A stretch of 12,056 bases of DNA from JAKFYM01 sp964612065 (GCA_964612065.1 CAZTCD010000108.1:1-12056), one strand, 5' to 3'. Counted from the stretch's first letter, positions 1-5,974 are shown. The notes: generated from the letters alone by a model not told the origin. Numbers and translations are program-made.

Positions 1-1
1 C

Positions 2-121
2 TATTGTTACAACCGGGAGCTTTCATCGGTTGATCCCTTCGAAAAAGGTGAAGTGGCTGCATGGGGCAGCGAAGAATGGGAGCGAAAAAGAGAGCAAAAA
101 GCTAAGAGAGAGTTTCAATGA
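2..121 (+). CDS. C-terminal end of an unidentified protein (5' truncated)
   Basis: The reading frame is open from the left edge to a TGA at 119-121 and gives 39 residues rich in Glu, Lys and Arg, ending in a charged tail (ERKREQKAKREFQ). The start lies outside the window. The stop overlaps the ATG of the next small ORF in an ATGA arrangement (118-121), typical of translationally coupled operon genes, which supports this being a real coding end. The composition suggests a soluble helical C-terminus. I do not recognise the family and assign no function. Confidence 0.5.
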   Translation, partial: YCYNRELSSVDPFEKGEVAAWGSEEWERKREQKAKREFQ

Positions 122-189
122 AGCGCAGGGCCTTTCCACTGCTTGCGGCGGGAAGCTTCGTAATCTGTACCTGTTTCATCTTACTTTAG
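118..189 (+). CDS. Tiny hydrophobic ORF, signal-peptide-like (23 aa)
   Basis: The ATG at 118 overlaps the stop of the preceding frame (ATGA). The product starts with MKRR followed by a hydrophobic stretch containing Cys and ends after about 23 residues at TAG 187-189. It has the layout of a signal peptide or single membrane helix with almost nothing after it. It may be a genuine small membrane peptide, or the 5' end of an exported protein broken by a stop or by an assembly error, since the assembly has a gap about 400 bases downstream. Coupling to the upstream gene is the main evidence that it is translated. Confidence 0.3.
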   Translation: MKRRAFPLLAAGSFVICTCFILL

Positions 190-216
190 CCTCGGTTCGC
201 ACATAGATGGGTCACG

Positions 217-318
217 ATGAAGGTTGGCGCCCCCAAAAGCGGAGGAGTCAACCTTAAATCGCTTATTGAAGAGCTCGAAAAGCCCGATAGGTCTCTAAGA
301 TGCAATCGGGCAAGATAG
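217..318 (+). CDS. Short ORF, possible N-terminus of the following gap-containing gene in another frame
   Basis: ATG 217 opens a 33-residue frame (MKVGAPKSGGVNLKSLIEEL and onward) ending at TAG 316-318. It overlaps the next frame, which opens at ATG 300. The amphipathic segment with LKSLIEELEKP looks protein-like rather than random. A single-base indel between about 291 and 315 would join it to the downstream frame; a stop at 288-290 in that downstream frame blocks a fusion further upstream. No good Shine-Dalgarno precedes it. It is either a separate small ORF, the true N-terminus of the next gene broken by a sequencing frameshift, or chance. Confidence 0.25.
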   Translation: MKVGAPKSGGVNLKSLIEELEKPDRSLRCNRAR

Positions 319-790
319 CACCAACTTTTAGGCAGATCTTCTCGGCAGCCCTGCGCCCGAAGAATGCGGATACAAATTCGCAGCAACATGGGCAGCAACG
401 GGAGCCCGAGCGAGAACCGTCGCATGAAGAGGCCTTAGAAGCCCTCGATCTTCTGACTCAGCAGTTGGGCCTTGTCGGTCATAGTGACCTCCGCATGGAT
501 TCTGGAGCAGCGCAGGGCCTCATGCCCTACGGAGGAATTGTAGCAAGAACCCCTGACGAGTTAAGTGAACCCAGAGAGCCTTACCGNNNNNNNNNNAGGA
601 CGAATTCCAGCGGAACGCCCTGCGCGCTGATCTTTCGGAATCGGAGGGCAGGTGGGTAATTTCTGTGTGCGATGGCAAAGGCAATCAGCTTCGGGTTATT
701 CGAGGTGTGGAAATCGTTCGACTTCTGGATAGAGCAGGTCTCGGCAAGGCTGGGCCTTCCCGAGGGCGAATCCTTGATCGACGGGTCTAG
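300..790 (+). CDS. Unnamed protein interrupted by an assembly gap
   Basis: Before the gap the frame from ATG 300 gives about 95 residues: a basic start, a Gln/Glu/Pro-rich low-complexity linker, a helical segment (EEALEALDLLTQQLG), then MPYGGIVARTPDELSEP. After the gap a different frame runs from about 599 to TAG 788-790. It reads RWVISVCDGKGNQLRVIRGV, then EIVRLLDRAG, and ends SRGRILDRRV. That part looks like a small beta-hairpin plus helix, vaguely like the C-terminal region of FlaG-type proteins, but the resemblance is weak and I do not name it. Both halves look coding, so they are most likely one gene whose gap length is wrong; the true number of missing bases would be 2 modulo 3. It lies 32 bp upstream of lpxH in the same direction, so the two are probably co-transcribed. 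The start could also be ATG 217 if a frameshift exists. Confidence 0.5.
587..596. other. Assembly gap (10 N)
   Basis: Ten consecutive Ns. The flanking coding frames do not match across it, so the stated length is probably a placeholder and not a measured distance. Confidence 0.95.
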
Positions 791-822
791 CAAAACACCG
801 GGGTATCTATTACGTTGGCCTG

Positions 823-1563
823 GTGAGAGTTTTCTTTCTTTCTGACATTCATCTTCGAGATGGCCACGGCCCCCAAGCTGCGAAGCTGACTTCTTTTTTT
901 AAAGAGATTCCGGCTTCGGGTGACGTGGTTCTTCTCGGTGGGGATATCTTCGATCTTCTGGTGGGCGCGAAGAAGGTTTTCAGGCGTAGATTTGAACCCG
1001 TTCTTACGGCGATGGAATACGCTGCGAATCGGGGTGTGGAGATTCATTACCTAGAAGGTAATCACGACTTCCATTTTTCAAAAATGTTTGAAGGCACCGC
1101 TAACATCCATGTGCATCAGCAGGATTACTCGCTGATAGCTCACAACAGAAGAATACTGGTGAGCCACGGTGACCTGATTGATGGTACTGACTATGGGTAT
1201 CGCTTTCTTCGCTTCATTACTAAGAACTACCTATTCGAAATCTTTGTGTGGGTTATGCCCGATTTTTTGGTGGATATTATAGGGAGATCGTCGGCCAGGA
1301 AGAGCCGGGACTACACCAGGCGAATTGGCACCGATCTTAAGTTGGAAAGGGTGCGTAGCGTTTATATGGAATTTGCCCGAAAAAATATCAGGCTTGGATT
1401 TGATCATGTTTTGGTGGGTCATTCACACTTGGCAGACCAAATTAGTATCAAGGACGGTCCGTATACTGGCGAATATCTGAATCTCGGGTTTGCCGCGGAT
1501 CATCTGGCCTATGCCGTGTTGGGTCGTGGCGAGGATCATTTTTCCGTTCAAAAGGGCGAATAG
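823..1563 (+). CDS. lpxH: UDP-2,3-diacylglucosamine diphosphatase (LpxH-type metallophosphoesterase)
   Basis: Calcineurin-like phosphoesterase of 246 residues, close to the roughly 240 of E. coli LpxH. The metal-site motifs are all present: SDIHL (D8, H10), GGDIFD (D41), EGNHDFH (N80, H81), SHGD (H115) and GHSH (H200, H202), in the order and spacing of LpxH. LpxH is a peripheral inner-membrane enzyme of lipid A synthesis that hydrolyses UDP-2,3-diacylglucosamine to lipid X and UMP, so its presence points to an outer-membrane organism. The start is GTG 823; no ATG fits in frame upstream and the ribosome site is weak. It follows the gap-containing gene by 32 bp and converges on the decarboxylase-like gene 15 bp away. 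Another member of the same phosphoesterase family with a different nucleotide substrate remains possible. Confidence 0.82.
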   Translation: MRVFFLSDIHLRDGHGPQAAKLTSFFKEIPASGDVVLLGGDIFDLLVGAKKVFRRRFEPVLTAMEYAANRGVEIHYLEGNHDFHFSKMFEGTANIHVHQQDYSLIAHNRRILVSHGDLIDGTDYGYRFLRFITKNYLFEIFVWVMPDFLVDIIGRSSARKSRDYTRRIGTDLKLERVRSVYMEFARKNIRLGFDHVLVGHSHLADQISIKDGPYTGEYLNLGFAADHLAYAVLGRGEDHFSVQKGE

Positions 1564-1578
1564 CGATATCTTGGATGA

Positions 1579-2847
1579 TCAGTTTTTTATCACTTCGTCG
1601 CGATCGTACCGAATAACTTTTGGGGTGATGTGCCCAAAGGGAGCTTCGAGGGGCTGGAAGTAAGCTCCAGTATGGGCGATAAAAAGCCTGTCTCCTAGTT
1701 CAAGGGGGGGCAGGGATACGTTCTGAAACAACCAGTCTCCAGAGTGGGGAAGATTGCCATATACAAAGGTGGGAAGGAGTTTTGGAGATCTGGGTTCTAC
1801 TGCGTAGATTTGATGAACTGCGCGGTGAATCGGTCCGAGAATGGCCGTGTTTCCGTCGGTAAGAACCACTTCAAATCCCGGGTAAAAGTTGGGCTTGATG
1901 CTTTTTACCTCTACCAGGGTGGAAAGCGCTCGAGTGCAGATGGATCGTCCCGGTTCAAAGTAAATGGATTTTCCTTTCCAGAGTGCTCCCAACTCTTCCG
2001 CAACCACTCTGCCAATTGCGGCACCGGCATCTCGAAGGGAAAATCTCTGGGAGAAATGAGACTCTCTAAAGGAATTGGCACATTCGGGATTATGGAATTC
2101 ACCAAGTTCTGCTGGCTGCAATCTATACACATAGGGGGAATCGATCCCTCCTCCAAGGTCGGCAAACCCAAGAAGGTCCTTCCAGTTTGAGTGTTCAAGG
2201 GCCGCGGTGGCGGCGTTGATTCGACGGGCTCTTTGGCGGAAATCCAATTCAACTTCTTCCAGATTACCAATCGAGCCGGAAGGATTGGTGTGAATGTGAA
2301 AACCTATCGATTCAATATGCCGCTTGGGAAGGAAGTTGAGGATCTCTTCGAGGTTTTTTTGTGTCGGATGAATTCCAAAATGGGAGTTCCCGTCATGCAC
2401 TCGAATGCCTATACGTAACTTATAAGGAAGTTTGCCAAACCCCAACAAGCTACCCAGTAGCTCTGCCATGCAGATGGAATCAAGCGTGAGATTGCGTATT
2501 CCCTGTTCGAAAATGGCTTCCTCTAAACCCTCTTTGCTCCATGCAGGACCATTCAGCAAGAGTTCACCTCCCTCAGCTCCGGCCGAAATGGCGGCGTCTC
2601 TGTCTTTCGGGCCAACAACTTCCAGGCCCCAGCCTTTCTTTAGCAGGGCTTGCAGCAGGGGGGGGAGGGCGTTTGTTTTAGTTGAGTAATAGAATCTGGC
2701 TGCGGGAAGGGTTGATTGTAGGCCGCTCTCTAGCGCAGAAGCATCCGCAAGCAGGTTATCTTCAAAGAAAATGTGTAGCGGTGTTTTATAAGAGGCCGCA
2801 TGAGCCGGTAGCGGGGGAAGGGAGCTTTTTTCTGGTGTTGGGCTCAT
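1579..2847 (-). CDS. Fold-type III PLP-dependent decarboxylase-like protein (DAP/Orn/Arg decarboxylase family), catalytic Cys replaced
   Basis: A 422-residue protein with the alanine-racemase-like barrel and C-terminal beta domain of diaminopimelate/ornithine decarboxylases. Visible signatures are YSTKTN with the PLP lysine at K57, HFGI near 156-159, GFHIH at 182-186, the Gly-rich phosphate loop DLGGG at 230-234, EPGRS at 298-302 and GAY at 394-396. The family's CESGD motif appears as PHSGD (367-371), so the cysteine that supplies the catalytic proton from the neighbouring subunit is Pro. The segment after GAY (FQPLEAPFGH) also differs from LysA. Substrate is therefore uncertain: lysine or polyamine synthesis, or a non-decarboxylating role. 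An in-frame stop shortly upstream fixes the ATG at 2847, though no strong Shine-Dalgarno is seen. It is transcribed divergently from the 2915 gene and convergently with lpxH. I do not call it lysA. Confidence 0.75.
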   Translation of the reverse strand: MSPTPEKSSLPPLPAHAASYKTPLHIFFEDNLLADASALESGLQSTLPAARFYYSTKTNALPPLLQALLKKGWGLEVVGPKDRDAAISAGAEGGELLLNGPAWSKEGLEEAIFEQGIRNLTLDSICMAELLGSLLGFGKLPYKLRIGIRVHDGNSHFGIHPTQKNLEEILNFLPKRHIESIGFHIHTNPSGSIGNLEEVELDFRQRARRINAATAALEHSNWKDLLGFADLGGGIDSPYVYRLQPAELGEFHNPECANSFRESHFSQRFSLRDAGAAIGRVVAEELGALWKGKSIYFEPGRSICTRALSTLVEVKSIKPNFYPGFEVVLTDGNTAILGPIHRAVHQIYAVEPRSPKLLPTFVYGNLPHSGDWLFQNVSLPPLELGDRLFIAHTGAYFQPLEAPFGHITPKVIRYDRDEVIKN

Positions 2848-2866
2848 GTTACAATTTACTTATCAT
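2838..2866 (+). promoter_or_regulatory. Candidate sigma-70-type promoter for the 2915 gene
   Basis: TATCAT at 2861-2866 matches the -10 consensus at five of six positions, and TTGGGC at 2838-2843 keeps the TTG of the -35 box with a 17-bp spacer. Transcription would begin near 2873, about 40 bases before the ATG. The -35 overlaps the first codons of the divergent decarboxylase-like gene. Prediction from sequence only. Confidence 0.35.
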
Positions 2867-2914
2867 CCTTTCCGACGATTCGGTGGGGTTGTTTGGACCT
2901 AAGGAGGGGTCTGG

Positions 2915-3550
2915 ATGCCGAAGAATAATACCAACAGTATTATCTTTCTGAATCCTAATGAATATTTTCAAGGAGCCGTTTCAGGTGCCGTTGCCAGTCT
3001 TCGGGCACAGGTTTCGGAACACGCGCAGCTTTATCTTGTGCATCTCCTTGGACGTTTCATTTCGATGGACAATTTCTACCCCACCAACGGCGAGGGAAAG
3101 CCGGCCGATACTCTTACGGAGCAGCTTGCGACGGCACTGGAGCAGGAGCGTGCGGCAGAGCGCGCCGCAAGGATGCGGCAGCTAGGTGATTTTTCACTTT
3201 ATGTTGCGGGTTTTTTTTCCGATTCCCTGAAGCGAAAGCTTGTTGATGTGGATTACTACATCGGTATGGGCGGAGCGGCTTATGAAAACGCCGCTCGATT
3301 AGAGGAAAAGAAGATTCGCGCGCAGGTGTTATTGGAGCTCTCTAAGAAGTTCCCCAAGTTTGTTGAAATTCTTGGAATCATCTCAGATGAAACGGGCTTC
3401 AACCCGGAAAGCCAGAAAGATGTACTTCGAGTTTATGAGCTTTGGGTAAAGACCGGTGAAAAGAAATTCGAAAATCGTTTATTGAAGGCTGGTTTTGCGC
3501 CGGCGATTGATTCCAGGAAAAAGAAAAAAGCAGTTGGGGGAGACAGTTAA
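2915..3550 (+). CDS. Conserved-looking protein of unknown function (211 aa)
   Basis: The ATG at 2915 is preceded by a strong Shine-Dalgarno AAGGAGG (2901-2907) at suitable spacing, so the start is well supported. The product has no signal peptide or clear membrane segment and is mostly helical. It contains FLNPNEYFQGAVSGAVASL near the start, LYLVHLLGRFI at about 39-49, a charged Ala/Glu/Arg-rich helix (about 73-87), LGDFSLYVAGFFSDSL, a tyrosine- and glycine-rich YYIGMGGAAYEN, a helix with ELSKKFPKFVEILGIISDE, and a Lys-rich C-terminus. I do not recognise a named domain. It stands alone between the divergent decarboxylase-like gene and a convergent cyclophilin gene, and ends in its own terminator. 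It is probably a cytoplasmic single-gene transcript; function unknown. Confidence 0.8.
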   Translation: MPKNNTNSIIFLNPNEYFQGAVSGAVASLRAQVSEHAQLYLVHLLGRFISMDNFYPTNGEGKPADTLTEQLATALEQERAAERAARMRQLGDFSLYVAGFFSDSLKRKLVDVDYYIGMGGAAYENAARLEEKKIRAQVLLELSKKFPKFVEILGIISDETGFNPESQKDVLRVYELWVKTGEKKFENRLLKAGFAPAIDSRKKKKAVGGDS

Positions 3551-3560
3551 CTGCCTTTTT
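3525..3560 (+). terminator. Intrinsic terminator overlapping the 2915 gene stop codon
   Basis: GCAGTT (3530-3535) pairs with AACTGC (3549-3554) across a 13-base loop and is followed by a T tract (3556-3560). An A tract lies before the left arm, so the hairpin may also work for the converging cyclophilin gene on the other strand. The right arm contains the end of the TAA stop codon. Confidence 0.5.
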
Positions 3561-3567
3561 CTTGCAG

Positions 3568-4032
3568 TTACTGTATCGTCCAGGTTTTGATCTTGTCGCC
3601 CTGCTTTATCTTTTCAACGAATTCGTAACCCTCGATCTGCATTCCAAATACAGTATATTGCCCATCCAGGTGGGGGTGGGTCCCGGTCATAATAAAGAAT
3701 TGCGAGTCCGCGGAATTCGGGTCGGAGGTGCGGGCCATCGAAAGAATTCCGGGCACATGTTTGTGCTTGTTGAATTCGGCCTTAAGTTTCATGCCAGATC
3801 CGCCGGATCCCGTTCCAGTGGGGTCTCCGGCTTGCACCACGAAGCCAGGAACTACGCGATGAAATTTGATTCCATCGTAGTACCCCTCGGAGATCAGTTG
3901 GGTGATTCGCTTCACTGTGTTTGGCGCTTCATTCGTAAAAAACTTGAACTTTAGAACGCCCCCAGTCTCCAGGGTCATGATTGCTATTGCCTTGGATAGG
4001 CCTTCTGTGTCTGTGGAAAGATCGAAGGTCAT
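3568..4032 (-). CDS. Cyclophilin-type peptidyl-prolyl cis-trans isomerase without export signal
   Basis: A 154-residue single-domain cyclophilin that catalyses cis-trans isomerisation of Xaa-Pro bonds. Key residues are visible: FHRV with catalytic Arg R59, PGFVVQAGDPTGTG (Phe and Gln of the active site, residues 62-74), ILSMAR, SQFFI and LDGQYTVFG. The tryptophan that binds cyclosporin in human cyclophilin A is replaced here, as in many bacterial forms. It has no signal peptide, so it is probably cytoplasmic. AGGAG on the minus strand (4039-4043 on +) sits six bases before the ATG. It lies 21 bp downstream of a second, membrane-anchored cyclophilin gene and must share its transcript. The two are paralogues with nearly the same domain and a shared C-terminal ending (KIKT[WF]TIQ). 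Confidence 0.9.
   Translation of the reverse strand: MTFDLSTDTEGLSKAIAIMTLETGGVLKFKFFTNEAPNTVKRITQLISEGYYDGIKFHRVVPGFVVQAGDPTGTGSGGSGMKLKAEFNKHKHVPGILSMARTSDPNSADSQFFIMTGTHPHLDGQYTVFGMQIEGYEFVEKIKQGDKIKTWTIQ
3808..3840 (-). repeat. 33-bp block identical to 4297-4329, copy in the downstream cyclophilin
   Basis: These bases are identical, codon for codon, to positions 4297-4329 in the neighbouring paralogue. Both encode VVQAGDPTGTG of the active-site loop. One mismatch follows, then eight more identical bases. Confidence 0.9.
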
Positions 4033-4053
4033 AAATCGCTCCTGTTATGGGCC

Positions 4054-4701
4054 TTATTGAATAGTAAAGGTCTTGATTTTATCGTTCTTCTGGATTTTTT
4101 GGATGTTATCAAACCCTTCAACCACTTTACCGAAGATGGTGTACTGATTGTCCAGAGAGGGGGCAGTGCCTAGCATAACAAAAAACTGTGAATCAGCAGA
4201 ATCCACATCGGAAGGAAGACGTGCCATGCTCCAGATTCCTGGAACGTGCCGGTGAGAGTTAAATTCGGCTTTGAGCTTAACGCCGGATCCACCGGCTCCC
4301 GTTCCAGTGGGGTCTCCGGCTTGCACCACAAAGCCAGGCTCAACTCTATGCACAACAATCCCGTTGTAGAATCCACTGGCGATCAGTTCCGCGATTCGTT
4401 TCGCGGTGTTTGGTGCTTCGTTTGTATAAAAGCGGAATTTGGCCGTCTCCCCTTTTTCCATGGTGAGGGTTGCCACAGCCTTTGACATCCCGTCCGCCTG
4501 CACCGTCAGATCATAGCCGGATGCTGGCGGTGGGGTAGGCTCCTGGGGGGATTCTGCGGTTGGTGTGGTGTCGGGGGGCGGAGAAGAAGACTCTTCGACT
4601 GTCGATTTGTCCTGTTGAAGTTTTTGCCAATAGATAAACCCCGCTCCACCAACTATGCCAAGAATCAGTAGGAGAGAGATGAATTTCAGAGCCCGCTTCA
4701 T
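4054..4701 (-). CDS. Membrane-anchored cyclophilin-type peptidyl-prolyl isomerase
   Basis: A 215-residue protein. A basic start (MKRALKF) and one hydrophobic helix (about residues 7-25) without a lipobox or obvious cleavage site suggest an uncleaved inner-membrane anchor. A Ser/Pro/Thr/Glu-rich linker (about 33-62) and a cyclophilin domain (about 63-215) follow. The domain has HRVEPGF with Arg R119, VVQAGDPTGTG, SMAR, SQFFV and the C-terminal ending shared with its neighbour. The Phe usually before HRV is Val. The domain should face the periplasm and assist folding of exported proteins. AGAGG on the minus strand precedes the ATG. It is the first gene of a two-gene cyclophilin operon and is divergent from tatC (68 bp), so folding and export genes share a promoter region. 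The duplication order cannot be told from the sequence. Confidence 0.87.
   Translation of the reverse strand: MKRALKFISLLLILGIVGGAGFIYWQKLQQDKSTVEESSSPPPDTTPTAESPQEPTPPPASGYDLTVQADGMSKAVATLTMEKGETAKFRFYTNEAPNTAKRIAELIASGFYNGIVVHRVEPGFVVQAGDPTGTGAGGSGVKLKAEFNSHRHVPGIWSMARLPSDVDSADSQFFVMLGTAPSLDNQYTIFGKVVEGFDNIQKIQKNDKIKTFTIQ
4297..4329 (-). repeat. 33-bp block identical to 3808-3840, copy in the anchored cyclophilin
   Basis: Second copy of the identical stretch encoding VVQAGDPTGTG. Surrounding sequence is similar but diverged. Confidence 0.9.
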
Positions 4702-4769
4702 TTGACACCTCTGGTGCAGGTCGGTTATCGATACCCTCAGGATACTAAAGAGCTTTTCTGCGCGTCACA

Positions 4770-5510
4770 ATGGAAAAAACTGAAAAACCTTTCTGGGATC
4801 ATCTCGAGGAACTACGCGACCGCGTGATGAATTGTCTTTATGCGCTGCTAGTGACCAGCTGCATTGGTTACTATTTCAGAATGCCGATTTTGGAGTTTTT
4901 GAAGGCTCCTCTCTTTAAGGCGTTGCCCCCAGAAAAACAACATCTCTATTTTACGAGCGTGTTTGAAAGTTTTTTCAATCACCTTCAAATTTCGATCTTG
5001 GCGGGGGTTTTTTTGGGAAGCCCATTTTTCGTTTATCAAATTTGGGCCTTTATCGGACCCGGATTGCATCAGCACGAGAAGAAACTGGCTTTTCCGTTCG
5101 TTGCGGCTGGAACCCTTTTCTTCTTTCTGGGGGCTGCGTTTGCCTATTACCTCGTGCTTCCCGTAGGATTTAAGTTTTTTATAGAGTTCGGCCAGCCTAT
5201 GGACGTTCCGATGATCACCGTAAGAGAGTACTTTACGGTGTTGTTTCGCTTGCTCCTGCTTTTTGGGGCAAGTTTTGAGTTGCCAGTTGTACTCGTTTTA
5301 TTGGCAAAAGTGGGGATCGTGAGCCACGGATTTTTGGTGGCTCATAGGCGGACCGCGATTATCGCGATAACTTTGGTGTCCGCTATGTTCGCTCCGCCCG
5401 ATATCTTATCGATGCTGTTAATGATGGCTCCGTTGTACGTATTCTTTGAGGGGGCGATCCAGGTGATTGGCTGGATGGAAAAGAAAAAAGCCCCCCCTGC
5501 GGAGCAATAG
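4770..5510 (+). CDS. tatC: Sec-independent (twin-arginine) translocase subunit TatC
   Basis: A 246-residue polytopic membrane protein, close to the usual roughly 250. It shows the TatC hallmarks: the N-terminal HLEELRDR (residues 11-18), the first cytoplasmic loop with WAFIGPGLHQHEKK including E103, and FGASFELP with the F169-E170 pair, plus TPPD-like APPDILS near the end. Six hydrophobic segments fit about 20-38, 71-95, 107-133, 154-180, 193-209 and 212-230. TatC is the twin-arginine signal-peptide receptor of the Tat pathway that exports folded proteins across the inner membrane. No tatA or tatB is in this window, so they must lie elsewhere. The ATG at 4770 has no strong Shine-Dalgarno, and an upstream in-frame stop (4746-4748) rules out a longer start. 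Confidence 0.95.
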   Translation: MEKTEKPFWDHLEELRDRVMNCLYALLVTSCIGYYFRMPILEFLKAPLFKALPPEKQHLYFTSVFESFFNHLQISILAGVFLGSPFFVYQIWAFIGPGLHQHEKKLAFPFVAAGTLFFFLGAAFAYYLVLPVGFKFFIEFGQPMDVPMITVREYFTVLFRLLLLFGASFELPVVLVLLAKVGIVSHGFLVAHRRTAIIAITLVSAMFAPPDILSMLLMMAPLYVFFEGAIQVIGWMEKKKAPPAEQ

Positions 5511-5536
5511 CTTCGCTGTGGGGAGGGGGGCCTTTT
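5484..5536 (+). terminator. Strong intrinsic terminator enclosing the tatC stop codon
   Basis: The outer stem pairs a GCCCCCC run (5490-5496) with GGGGGGC (5525-5531). An inner stem pairs 5499-5505 with 5510-5516 around an AATA loop (5506-5509) and includes one G-T pair. T residues follow at 5533-5536, and A residues precede the left arm, so it could serve both strands. The TAG stop codon (5508-5510) lies in the loop and first inner base pair, and the left arm encodes the C-terminal KKKAPPAEQ of TatC. Confidence 0.8.
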
Positions 5537-5584
5537 CCTTGCTATTCCGAGGAGGATTAGCTCTGGTAATCTGGTTCTGCGAGA

Positions 5585-5788
5585 TCAAACTACTTTCTTG
5601 CCACGCGCATGTTCGTACTGATCGAGTTTTTTGTCGTAATCCATGCATGGCTCGCCATGCTTGTTGATAAGCCCAAATTTGAACTGATCGAAGTGATTAG
5701 CGCAGAATCCGAACTTGCTTGGTGCGTGTTTGCAGCCATGTTTTTTGCACATCGAGGCGCTCACGTCCGCCTTCTTCTTGTCGCTCAT
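5585..5788 (-). CDS. Small Cys/His protein, probable zinc-binding module (67 aa)
   Basis: The product contains C14-x4-C19-x9-C29-x2-H32, with further His and Cys (H17, H21, H44, C48), followed by a charged tail ending ARGKKVV. The spacing and the phrase FGFCANHFDQFKFG resemble small zinc-ribbon or zinc-finger modules with a C..GC...G[YF]C..H pattern. That suggests a structural zinc site and possibly nucleic-acid binding; this is inference. GGGAG on the minus strand (5794-5798 on +) lies five bases before the ATG, which supports translation. It is monocistronic, convergent with tatC and divergent from the FecR-domain gene. I do not recognise a named family. Confidence 0.7.
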   Translation of the reverse strand: MSDKKKADVSASMCKKHGCKHAPSKFGFCANHFDQFKFGLINKHGEPCMDYDKKLDQYEHARGKKVV

Positions 5789-5803
5789 TTTTGCTCCCGC
5801 ATT

Positions 5804-5822
5804 TGCCCAACTTAAATGGGCA
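5804..5822 (-). promoter_or_regulatory. Hairpin in the leader of the small Cys/His gene
   Basis: TGCCCA (5804-5809) and TGGGCA (5817-5822) form a perfect six-base inverted repeat with a seven-base loop, just upstream of the Shine-Dalgarno of the minus-strand gene. It could be an operator or an RNA stem in the 5' leader. There is no T tract that would suggest a terminator. Confidence 0.35.
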
Positions 5823-5888
5823 GTTAAATATCACACTATAATTATCGGGTGTGCCCTCGTATACTTTAGTTAAATACTCATGCATAAT
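5822..5888. repeat. Direct repeat AGTTAAATA-N7-ATAAT, two copies 46 bp apart
   Basis: AGTTAAATA at 5822-5830 with ATAAT at 5838-5842, and AGTTAAATA at 5868-5876 with ATAAT at 5884-5888. Spacing inside each copy is the same. They lie in the AT-rich intergenic region between two divergent genes, a plausible place for a regulator to bind. Confidence 0.4.
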
Positions 5889-5921
5889 AAAATAGACAAT
5901 AAAAACAAGTGTTTGAGTCTA

Positions 5922-5950
5922 TTTCTGAGAGGGATTAATGGTGGTATAAT
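5922..5950 (+). promoter_or_regulatory. Candidate promoter of the FecR-domain gene (extended -10)
   Basis: TATAAT at 5945-5950 is a perfect -10 hexamer preceded by TG at the extended -10 position (5942-5943). A poor -35 (TTTCTG, 5922-5927) lies 17 bp upstream, which is tolerated with an extended -10. Transcription would begin near 5957, leaving a leader of about 57 bases. Confidence 0.5.
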
Positions 5951-5974
5951 GGGGGAACGGGGGCTGCAATTTGC

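Noticed and set aside
300..790. Naming the gap-containing gene as flagellar FlaG
   Set aside because: Only a faint resemblance in the C-terminal hairpin; no flagellar gene is recognisable in the window.
1744..2689. Several plus-strand ORFs (75-148 residues) opposite the decarboxylase-like gene
   Set aside because: They are antisense to a gene with clear family motifs, have no ribosome sites and no recognisable protein features.
4702..4730. TTGACA at 4702-4707 as a -35 box for tatC
   Set aside because: The hexamer is perfect, but no reasonable -10 lies 16-18 bp downstream (best is TATCGA), so I do not list it as a promoter.
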